A stretch of DNA of 12,031 nt, taken from Deltaproteobacteria bacterium. GTDB taxonomy: Bacteria > Desulfobacterota > Deferrimicrobia > Deferrimicrobiales > Deferrimicrobiaceae. Location: positions 14,577-26,607 of the forward strand of contig PQAK01000176.1 in NCBI GenBank assembly GCA_003105225.1. Direction: 5' to 3'. Below the pieces are notes generated by a model that worked only from the letters and a program-made list of their open reading frames with translations, ran no database searches and was not told where the DNA came from. Below are positions 6,620-12,031 of the stretch, piece after piece; within the stretch, counting starts at the first letter, position 1; every line of letters begins with the position of its first letter. Both the position numbers and the translations under genes were made by a program.

Positions 6620-8010
6620 GGGGAACCGTTGCCGCGTTTCTGGCGTTCGGGTTGCTCCTGCTCGGGGGATGCTCCCGCGGCAGCGGTCCCGCCTCCGTGC
6701 CGGCGGACGTCGCCTCGGTCCAGCAGGCGTTCGTAAAAGCGGTGGAGCGCGCGGTGCCCGCGGTGGTCAATATCCGCACCGTCACCGCGTTGCCCCGGGG
6801 ATCGGGGTCGTCGCGCCAGCGGAGGGACCGCCAGCGGATCCAGGACTACCTGACCGACATGACGGACGAGAACGGGGGCATGGAGAACTCCCTGGGGTCG
6901 GGGGTGATCGTTGCCGATGACGGGCTGATCGTGACCAACGAGCACGTGATCCGGGATGCCGATGAGATCATCGTGCGGCTGTGGAACCGGTCCGAATACC
7001 CCGCCCGCGTCGTCGGCGCGGACGCCCGCACGGACGTGGCCCTCCTGCGGATCCAGCCCTCCGGCAAGCTTCCGGTGGCGGTGCTCGGCGATTCCGGCCG
7101 GCTCAAGGTCGGGGAATGGGCCATCGCCGTGGGGAACCCCTTCGGATTGGAGAGCACGGTGACCCTGGGGGTGATCAGCGCGACGGGGAGGACCGACCTG
7201 GGCGTGGAATCGACCGACGATTTCATCCAGACCGACGCCTCGATCAACCCGGGCAACTCCGGGGGGCCGCTGCTGAACACCCGCGGGGAGGTGGTGGGGA
7301 TCAACACCGCGATGGTGAGCGCGGGGCAGGGGATCGGCTTCGCCATCCCCATCAACACGGTCATGGCGGTGGAACAGGAGCTGGCGCGGAGCGGGTCGAT
7401 CCGGAGGGGATGGCTGGGCGTGGGGATCCAGGCGCTCACCCCGGAGCTCGCGGAATCGTTCGGGGTGAAAGGCGAAAAGGGGATCCTCGTCAACGGGGTG
7501 TCGCCGCATGGCCCGGCGGAAAAGGGGGGGCTGCGCGGGGGGGACATCATCACCTCCTTTCGCGGCAAGCCGGTTTCGGGGCTGAAGGAATTCCAGAAGC
7601 AGGTCGCCTCCGCGTCCCCCGGCAGCACCGTCTCCATGGAAATCCTCAGGGGAGGGAAGCGCGCAAGGGTCGAGGTGACCCTCGCCGAGATGGAGGGGCA
7701 GGCGGCGCGGCCCCCGTACCGGAAAACCCCGGTGGACGCATGGGGGCTGGCCGTCGAAGGGGTGTCCCCGCGGGCGGTCCGGGACCTGGGGATCGAGGGA
7801 GGCGTGGAGGTCAGTTACGTCGATGCCGCGGGACCCGCCTGGGAGGGCGGGATCCGGGAGGGGGACATCCTCCTGCGAATCAACCGGGAGCCCGTCGGGA
7901 GCGTGGAGACATACCGGAGAGCGCTGGCAGGCCTCCCCAAGGGACAAATGGCGTCCGTCCTGTTATGGCGGGAAGGTACCCGGATGTACGTCGCCTTCCG
8001 CGCACGGTAG
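6616..8010 (+). CDS. HtrA/DegP-type serine protease, predicted lipoprotein
   Basis: This is an envelope protease/chaperone that degrades misfolded proteins. The 464-residue product begins with a short signal sequence ending in a lipobox, L16-G17-G18-C19. The mature protein should therefore be lipid-anchored at Cys19; Ser at +2 suggests sorting to the outer membrane by the E. coli rule. The trypsin-like domain spans about 30-245, with triad H110 (TNEHVI), D140 (ARTDVALL) and S215 (GNSGGPLLN). Two PDZ domains follow (about 255-345 and 365-460), as in DegP and DegQ. A short Arg/Gln-rich stretch near 60-75 occupies the LA-loop position. TGGAG at 6605-6609 and the ATGA overlap with ribF support the start. 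Soluble DegP has a cleaved signal peptide, so the lipobox is the unusual point. Family certain; degP versus degQ-like subtype not decided. Confidence 0.93.
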   Translation: MRGTVAAFLAFGLLLLGGCSRGSGPASVPADVASVQQAFVKAVERAVPAVVNIRTVTALPRGSGSSRQRRDRQRIQDYLTDMTDENGGMENSLGSGVIVADDGLIVTNEHVIRDADEIIVRLWNRSEYPARVVGADARTDVALLRIQPSGKLPVAVLGDSGRLKVGEWAIAVGNPFGLESTVTLGVISATGRTDLGVESTDDFIQTDASINPGNSGGPLLNTRGEVVGINTAMVSAGQGIGFAIPINTVMAVEQELARSGSIRRGWLGVGIQALTPELAESFGVKGEKGILVNGVSPHGPAEKGGLRGGDIITSFRGKPVSGLKEFQKQVASASPGSTVSMEILRGGKRARVEVTLAEMEGQAARPPYRKTPVDAWGLAVEGVSPRAVRDLGIEGGVEVSYVDAAGPAWEGGIREGDILLRINREPVGSVETYRRALAGLPKGQMASVLLWREGTRMYVAFRAR

Positions 8011-8046
8011 GACAATCCATCGGCCGGAGCGGCCTGGAGGGAGAAG

Positions 8047-8313
8047 ATGGGGATCGTCAAGGATCCTGAGGTGGCCCGGCGCATCGCCCGGGCGGTGGTT
8101 TCGGACATTGCCCTCTACAACGCGAAGCAGGTGGAGGAGGGGATCGCGAAGGACACCCTGTTCGATCTCCTGAAGGAAGAGATCGAGGAGGGGAGGTCCT
8201 ATTACCAGAGCCGGATCGATCCGGAAGTCGCACGGAGCACGAACTATTTCAACGAGGCCCTGGTCGATGTCCTGGTCCGGTCCGGGGGGCGCATCCCTTC
8301 GAAGGCCTGGTAG
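8047..8313 (+). CDS. Small conserved-looking protein of unknown function
   Basis: The 88-residue product starts at ATG 8047 behind a strong GGAGGGAGA ribosome site (8036-8044) and lies 36 bases after the protease gene. I do not recognise a named family. It is acidic and appears mostly alpha-helical: an N-terminal helix with ARRIARAVVSD, a middle charged helix rich in E, K and L (about 28-50), and a third amphipathic helix near 65-80 ending in RSGGRIPSKAW. It has no signal peptide, membrane segment or Cys pair, so it should be cytoplasmic. Codon use matches the neighbours and the ribosome site is the best in the window, so it is very probably a real gene. Position between htrA and rluD suggests co-expression but does not reveal a role. 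Confidence 0.82.
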   Translation: MGIVKDPEVARRIARAVVSDIALYNAKQVEEGIAKDTLFDLLKEEIEEGRSYYQSRIDPEVARSTNYFNEALVDVLVRSGGRIPSKAW

Positions 8314-8327
8314 GCAGGGACAGGGTC

Positions 8328-9290
8328 CTGTCCGCACCGCTGACGCATCGCCTCGTCGTCCCCCCCGGGCGGGCGGGGGAGCGGCTGGACCGGTTTTTAT
8401 CCGGCGCGCTGACCGGCCTTTCGCGCTCCCGCATCCAGCAGTTGATCGGGGAGGGGCAGGTGCGGGCGGATGGCGCCCCGACGCGTGCCTCCGCGCGGCT
8501 GAAAGGCAACGAAGTGATCACCGTCTTCGTGCCGCCCCCCCGGCCCCTGGATCTTGCCCCCGAGGATCGTCCCCTCCGCATCCTGTTCCAGGATGAGCAC
8601 CTGATCGTGGTGGAAAAGCCCTCCGGCATGGTGGTGCATCCGGCCCCCGGGCACCCGGCGGGCACGCTCGTGAACGTCCTCCTGTCCCGCGCCGACCGGC
8701 TCTCCGGCATCGGCGGCGTGGCCCGCCCGGGGATCGTGCATCGCCTCGACCGGGGCACCTCCGGCATCCTCGTCGTGGCCAAGACCGATCCGGTCCACGC
8801 GGCGCTTTCGAACCAGTTCTCCTCCCACAAGGAAGTGGACCGGCGGTATCACGGGATCGTCTGGGGGAAGCCGCGGCGAGCGGCCGGCGCCATCGTCACG
8901 CAGGTGGGGCGACATCCGGTGCAACGGAAAAAAATGGCGGTCCTGGACGAGGGCGGACGCACGGCCGTGACCCATTACCGGTGCATCGAATCGTTCGGCA
9001 CCTTCTCCCTCATGGAATACCGGCTGGAAACCGGGCGCACGCACCAGGTTCGCGTCCACAGCGCGTCGCTTTCGTGCCCGATCGTGGGGGACGACGTCTA
9101 CGGCCGCTCGCGGAAGGTGCCGCTGGGAAAGGGCCCCGCCGCACGGACGGTGACGCTGCACCGGTTCCTTCTCCACGCGTTCCATCTCGGGTTCGTCCAC
9201 CCCGCCACGGGGAAGCGGATGGAGTTCGATATCGCCGACCCGCCCGAGTTCGCCGCCTTCCGGGCCGCCGTCCTCGAGGCGCACGGATGA
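8328..9290 (+). CDS. rluD: 23S rRNA pseudouridine synthase, RluD family (non-ATG start)
   Basis: RluA-type pseudouridine synthases isomerise uridines; RluD modifies helix 69 of 23S rRNA. From CTG 8328 the product has 320 residues, close to the 326 of E. coli RluD. An S4 RNA-binding domain lies at about 18-70 (ERLDRFL, then SRSRIQQLIGEGQVRADG). The catalytic domain has LIVVEKPSGMVVHP, HRLDRGTSGILVVAK with catalytic Asp D141, and RTHQVRVH. No ATG, GTG or TTG occurs in frame upstream of the S4 domain as far as checked (to 8163). The first standard start, TTG 8442, would cut the domain in half. CTG 8328, about 7 bases after AGGGA (8316-8320), is the best choice; CTG 8340 is the alternative. The TGA overlaps the next ATG (ATGA at 9287). 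RluD versus RluC/RluA subtype rests on length and the S4 domain. Confidence 0.87.
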   Translation: MSAPLTHRLVVPPGRAGERLDRFLSGALTGLSRSRIQQLIGEGQVRADGAPTRASARLKGNEVITVFVPPPRPLDLAPEDRPLRILFQDEHLIVVEKPSGMVVHPAPGHPAGTLVNVLLSRADRLSGIGGVARPGIVHRLDRGTSGILVVAKTDPVHAALSNQFSSHKEVDRRYHGIVWGKPRRAAGAIVTQVGRHPVQRKKMAVLDEGGRTAVTHYRCIESFGTFSLMEYRLETGRTHQVRVHSASLSCPIVGDDVYGRSRKVPLGKGPAARTVTLHRFLLHAFHLGFVHPATGKRMEFDIADPPEFAAFRAAVLEAHG

Positions 9291-10102
9291 GCCGCCCGGC
9301 ATCCGGCGGAGCCGCCGCAGGAGGGGGACTCCCGGTGATGCTGCCGTACTTCGTGCAGTCGCCGCTGCTGCGGGGGGTGCCGGGGGTGTACCACGCGTTC
9401 GTCGGCGTCGATCCCGTGCGGGGAAGGTCCCTGCGGGACCAGCTGCGGCAGGTGTTCGCCGTGCCGCCCTCCCGGCTGGGGACGCTGCGGCAGGTCCACT
9501 CCGCGGTGGCGCTCGAGATGGAGGAAACGGACGGGGACGCTCCCGGCCGCCGCTGGCGGGAGGGGGACGCCCTCTGGACGGCGTCCCCGGGCACGGGGGT
9601 CGGCGTGCGGACGGCGGACTGCGTCCCGGTCCTCCTGGCCCATCCCCGGCTGTCCGTTTGCGCGGCGATCCACGCGGGCTGGAGGGGAATGGCCGCCGGC
9701 GTCATCGAGGAGACCGTCCGCTGCATCGCCGCAAGGGCGGGCTTCGCGGCGGTCGAGGAGCTTGCGGCGGCGGCGGGTCCCTGCGCCCGGGGATGTTGCT
9801 ACGAGGTGGGGGAAGAGGTGGCGGCAGCGCTGCGGGGGCGCCCCGGCGGCGACCGGCACCTGGTGAAGGGCGGTTCGGCGGGGAAATGGAACGCGGACCT
9901 GCAATCGCTCGCCGTGGAGGCGCTTCTGCGCGCGGGGATCGCCCCGGGGCGCGTGGAGGCGGCGGGCCCCTGCACGGTATGCTCCTCCCGTTTCCATTCG
10001 TACCGGCGCGAAAAATCCTTGACCGGCAGGCAGCTTAGTTTTATCTATAGATGGGATTTCTCCGGTGTCTTCACATCTCTTCCGGGACAGGACAGCCCAT
10101 GA
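9287..10102 (+). CDS. pgeF: Peptidoglycan editing factor family protein (PgeF/YfiH, polyphenol oxidase family)
   Basis: Members of this family (YfiH; LACC1 in animals) have been linked to correct peptidoglycan stem peptides and to purine nucleoside phosphorylase/deaminase activity. The 271-residue product has the metal-site ligands H71 (RQVHS), C112 (TADCVPVLL) and H129 (HAGWRG). Further signatures are GPCARGCCYEVG and CTVCSSRFHSYRRE, then TGRQLSFI near the end. About 17 residues follow that point beyond the usual family end, in locally A/T-rich DNA. The start is uncertain. ATG 9287 overlaps the rluD stop and has GAGG at 9276-9279. GTG 9335 or ATG 9338, after AGGAGG at 9319-9324, would give about 255 residues, nearer the 243 of E. 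coli. Its own stop overlaps the next gene's ATG (10099). Confidence 0.9.
   Translation: MSRPASGGAAAGGGLPVMLPYFVQSPLLRGVPGVYHAFVGVDPVRGRSLRDQLRQVFAVPPSRLGTLRQVHSAVALEMEETDGDAPGRRWREGDALWTASPGTGVGVRTADCVPVLLAHPRLSVCAAIHAGWRGMAAGVIEETVRCIAARAGFAAVEELAAAAGPCARGCCYEVGEEVAAALRGRPGGDRHLVKGGSAGKWNADLQSLAVEALLRAGIAPGRVEAAGPCTVCSSRFHSYRREKSLTGRQLSFIYRWDFSGVFTSLPGQDSP
10019..10047 (+). promoter_or_regulatory. Possible promoter inside the 3' end of pgeF
   Basis: TTGACC (10019-10024, 5 of 6) is followed after 17 bases by TATCTA (10042-10047, 3 of 6) in an unusually A/T-rich patch (about 10033-10060). It would drive the GAF/GGDEF-like gene separately from the upstream run. The -35 bases also encode conserved PgeF residues (Leu-Thr-Gly), so the match may be coincidental. 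Confidence 0.22.
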
Positions 10103-11088
10103 GCCATCTAGTAACCCGCGGCCGCATTGTGAACGAGATCCTCGGCCGGCAGGAAAAAAAGTACTCCGAGGAGGAGCAGGCGAATCACCTGATGCACCTC
10201 CTGATGGAGAACTACCCGCTGCTCTCGGCATCGGTCATCGCCGTCGAGCCCGGCGGGAAAGGCGTCTCCCTGTTTGCGCAGCGGGGCCTGTCGAATCACT
10301 TCATCAAGGAAATGTACGCCCGCAAGGAGCACCCGCTCCTCGAGGCGGCGATGAAGGCCGAGGTGGCCGTTTCCGGGGGGATTGCCGGGGCGAAGGATCC
10401 GGGGTTCCGGTGGGAGCACGCCGCCAAGGCCCTCTATGCGGCCCCGTGCCGCATCCAGGGGGAGACCCTGGGGGTGTTCATCGCGGATTCGATGGATCCC
10501 GGGCTGCTGGACGAGGAGACGCGCCAGGATCTTCTTGCCTTTTCCCAGCTGGCAACGCTGTTCCTCGCGTTGCGGAACCTGCAGGGGAAGATCTCCAGGG
10601 TGCCCGACATGGACGCCGTCACGGACCTGTTCACCTTCAAGTTCTTCCATGAAGTGCTGCACCGGGAGCTTTCCCGCGCGAGGAAGTTCGGGCACGCGGT
10701 GAGCCTCATGATCATGAAGATCCGCGGTCTCCGGGAGATGAACGAGGTCTACGGCCACGTTCCCGCCGACGATGCGCTGGCGGCGCTGGGCGCCAGGATC
10801 CGGGCCACCCTGCGCGAGGTGGATTACGCCGCCCGCTCCGGCGGCAACATCTACGTGGTCCTGCCCGAAATGACCAAGGCGGAGGCCGGGGAGGCCGCCG
10901 CGAAGATCGCGGCGGCGATGGACGCCTCCCCGATCGGACAGGGAACCGTTTTCCTGAAGCTGGCGATCGGGATCGCGGCGTTCCCCAAGGACGCCAAGGA
11001 GGAAAGGGTCCTGTGGCCCCTCGTGGAATCGATGGTTCTCGAATCGATGCGGAAGGGCGGCAATGCCGTGACCGTTTACAAGGATTGA
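10099..11088 (+). CDS. GAF-like protein with a degenerate GGDEF domain
   Basis: This 329-residue soluble protein has no signal peptide or membrane helix. Residues about 20-155 resemble a GAF sensor domain (SASVIAVEP, then GETLGVFIADS). Residues about 165-329 have the GGDEF fold, but the active site is lost. The GGDEF signature is GGNIY (248-252), and the two metal-binding Asp positions of the usual DxDxFKxIND stretch are K207 and R209. N215 and the G219-H220 pair remain. The RxxD inhibitory c-di-GMP site is kept (R239-D242), five residues before GGNIY as in active enzymes. It is therefore probably not a diguanylate cyclase but could bind c-di-GMP or act as a protein-interaction module. ATG 10099 overlaps the pgeF stop. 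An in-frame ATG at 10051 lacks a ribosome site. rho lies downstream. Confidence 0.85.
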   Translation: MSHLVTRGRIVNEILGRQEKKYSEEEQANHLMHLLMENYPLLSASVIAVEPGGKGVSLFAQRGLSNHFIKEMYARKEHPLLEAAMKAEVAVSGGIAGAKDPGFRWEHAAKALYAAPCRIQGETLGVFIADSMDPGLLDEETRQDLLAFSQLATLFLALRNLQGKISRVPDMDAVTDLFTFKFFHEVLHRELSRARKFGHAVSLMIMKIRGLREMNEVYGHVPADDALAALGARIRATLREVDYAARSGGNIYVVLPEMTKAEAGEAAAKIAAAMDASPIGQGTVFLKLAIGIAAFPKDAKEERVLWPLVESMVLESMRKGGNAVTVYKD

Positions 11089-11110
11089 CCGTGCGCCGCC
11101 GGTTTTTTCC
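11088..11110 (+). terminator. Weak intrinsic terminator candidate after the GGDEF-like gene
   Basis: A 4-bp stem (ACCG 11088-11091 with CGGT 11100-11103, loop 8) runs into a six-T tract (11103-11108). The stem is short, so termination would be inefficient. The same GC block also pairs with 11126-11134 in an alternative, longer structure. Confidence 0.3.
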
Positions 11111-11140
11111 TTGACATCCTGAAACCCGGCGGCGGAAAAT
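11111..11140 (+). promoter_or_regulatory. Candidate rho promoter
   Basis: A consensus TTGACA lies at 11111-11116. GAAAAT (11135-11140, 4 of 6) follows after 18 bases. A 9-bp perfect inverted repeat (11094-11102 with 11126-11134) brackets the -35 box, which could form an operator. The rho coding start is about 100 bases downstream, leaving a leader long enough for regulation. Confidence 0.5.
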
Positions 11141-11189
11141 GAATCGTACCCTCGGCAGGAGTACCTACCGGAGCTTCTCAAACAGATAG
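11139..11189 (+). CDS. Possible 16-codon leader peptide upstream of rho
   Basis: ATG 11139 opens a 16-codon frame ending in TAG at 11187-11189, ten bases before the second T6 tract. The product would be basic and Ser/Arg-rich. Its ATG overlaps the proposed -10 box, so it could only be translated from transcripts starting further upstream, and the ribosome site is poor. E. coli rho also has a leader ORF, which makes the position suggestive. A chance ORF of this size is equally possible. Confidence 0.2.
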   Translation: MNRTLGRSTYRSFSNR

Positions 11190-11245
11190 CCGCACCGGTT
11201 TTTTCCATAACGACCCAAACCCCTATTTTTTCCGGGAGAATGTGC

Positions 11246-12031
11246 ATGAACCTGAAAGAGCTGAAGGGAATGCGGATCGGCGAACTGACCGAGATCGCGA
11301 AGAGCCTCAACGTCGACGGAGCGGCGGGGCTGAAAAAACAGGAGCTGATCTTCGCCATCCTCCAGGCGCAGACCGATCAGGAGGTCATCGTTTCGGGCGA
11401 GGGGACGCTGGAAGTCCTTCCCGACGGGTACGGATTCCTTCGATCCCCCGATTCGAACTACCTTCCCGGCCCCGACGACATCTACGTCTCCCCCTCGCAG
11501 ATCCGCCGCTTCGGCCTGCGCACCGGCGACACCATCAGCGGCCAGATCCGCGCGCCCAAGGGGGACGAGCGGTACTTCGCCCTCCTCAAGGTCGAGAAGA
11601 TCAACTACGAGGATCCCGAGATCAGCAAGGACAAGATCCTCTTCGACAACCTGACGCCCCTCTACCCGCAGGAAAAGTTCACGATGGAGTACGCCCACGA
11701 CAACTACGCCACCCGGATCATCGACCTCATCGCGCCGATCGGGAAGGGGCAGCGGGCGCTCATCACCTCCCCGCCCCGCGCCGGCAAGACGATCATCCTG
11801 CAGAACATCGCCAACGCCCTCACGAAGAACCACCCCGAGGTCGTCCTCATCGTGCTGCTCATCGACGAGCGGCCCGAGGAAGTGACCGACATGCAGCGCA
11901 GCGTCAAGGGCGAGGTCATCTCCTCCACGTTCGACGAGCCGGCGCAGCGCCACGTGCAGGTGGCGGAGATGGTCCTCGAGAAGGCGAAGCGCCTGGTGGA
12001 GCACAAGAAGGACGTCGTCATCCTCCTCGAC
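11246..12031 (+). CDS. rho: Transcription termination factor Rho, N-terminal part
   Basis: Rho is the hexameric RNA helicase that ends transcription at Rho-dependent sites. The frame from ATG 11246 stays open to the window end and gives 262 of about 415-420 residues. Residues 1-45 form the Rho N-terminal helical domain (MNLKELKGMRIGELTEIAKS). The cold-shock-type primary RNA-binding domain follows at about 50-120, with GYGFLRSP and the DDIYVSPSQIRRF stretch. The ATPase core shows the Walker A SPPRAGKT (175-182; E. coli has PPKAGKT) and LIDERPEEVTDM with the catalytic-type E208. GGGAG at 11234-11238 lies 7 bases before the start. An in-frame ATG at 11240 is too close to that site. The gene has its own leader and promoter signals. 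It is cut off only by the window edge. Confidence 0.96.
   Translation, partial: MNLKELKGMRIGELTEIAKSLNVDGAAGLKKQELIFAILQAQTDQEVIVSGEGTLEVLPDGYGFLRSPDSNYLPGPDDIYVSPSQIRRFGLRTGDTISGQIRAPKGDERYFALLKVEKINYEDPEISKDKILFDNLTPLYPQEKFTMEYAHDNYATRIIDLIAPIGKGQRALITSPPRAGKTIILQNIANALTKNHPEVVLIVLLIDERPEEVTDMQRSVKGEVISSTFDEPAQRHVQVAEMVLEKAKRLVEHKKDVVILLD

Larger units (their letters stand above)
11099..11233 (+). repeat. Repeated CCGGTTTTTTCC elements in the rho leader
   Basis: CCGGTTTTTTCC occurs exactly at 11099-11110 and 11195-11206, and the shorter TTTTTTCC again at 11226-11233. The second copy ends a possible 5-bp stem (ACCGG 11167-11171 with CCGGT 11195-11199) that runs into the T tract. Such stem-plus-T elements in a leader resemble attenuators, though the stems are weak. 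Confidence 0.5.

Noticed and set aside
6430..7947. Long - strand open frame opposite the HtrA gene (about 500 codons)
   Set aside because: It is a shadow of the protease gene, rich in Pro, His, Arg and Gly, with no domain. The + strand has a full catalytic triad and two PDZ domains.
10051..10098. Upstream ATG for the GAF/GGDEF-like gene at 10051
   Set aside because: It has no ribosome site and lies inside the pgeF 3' end. ATG 10099 gives the ATGA overlap seen elsewhere in this operon.
11165..12004. Open frame on the - strand opposite rho
   Set aside because: The + strand encodes Rho with Walker A and RNA-binding motifs. The opposite frame is a Leu/Asp/Val/Arg-rich shadow.

Overview
This window comes from a GC-rich bacterial chromosome with an outer membrane, shown by the lptF/lptG pair and an HtrA lipoprotein. 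The gene content (short-type S-adenosylhomocysteinase, PTS enzyme I, a GAF + GGDEF-like protein beside rho) suggests a deltaproteobacterium in the broad sense (Desulfobacterota or relative). That placement rests on recall of similar proteins, not a search. There are no mobile elements, CRISPR arrays, tRNAs or rRNAs. It looks like ordinary core genome, and coding sequence fills nearly everything.

Left part (1-3131, + strand): the C-terminal third of PTS enzyme I (ptsI), then metK (SAM synthetase) and ahcY (S-adenosylhomocysteinase). The last two make and recycle the methyl donor. A perfect TATAAT just after the ptsI stop may give metK-ahcY their own promoter. As given, metK carries a one-base deletion near 1010-1012 that splits an otherwise intact gene.

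Middle part (3293-5499, - strand): lptF and lptG, the inner-membrane pair of the LPS transport ABC complex, joined by a TGATG overlap. They converge on ahcY across a 161-base gap holding two GC-rich hairpins. They diverge from ribF across a 139-base gap holding a tandem AATTGCCG repeat and a TATAGT box.

Right part (5639-11088, + strand): a tightly packed run of ribF (FMN/FAD synthesis), an HtrA/DegP-type lipoprotein protease, an 88-residue protein I do not recognise, rluD (23S rRNA pseudouridine synthase; apparent CTG start), pgeF/yfiH, and a GAF protein with a degenerate GGDEF domain. Three junctions are ATGA overlaps. The functions are mixed, so this looks like a co-expression unit rather than one pathway.

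Right end (11089-12031): a leader of about 157 bases before rho, which runs off the window. The leader has a consensus TTGACA, a 9-bp inverted repeat flanking it, three TTTTTTCC tracts (two as an exact 12-base repeat) and a 16-codon ORF. This layout would fit attenuation or autoregulation of rho.

Nothing clearly amounts to a new system. The best second-look items are the degenerate GGDEF protein that keeps its RxxD c-di-GMP site, the rho leader, the metK frameshift, the small unknown gene and the rluD start.
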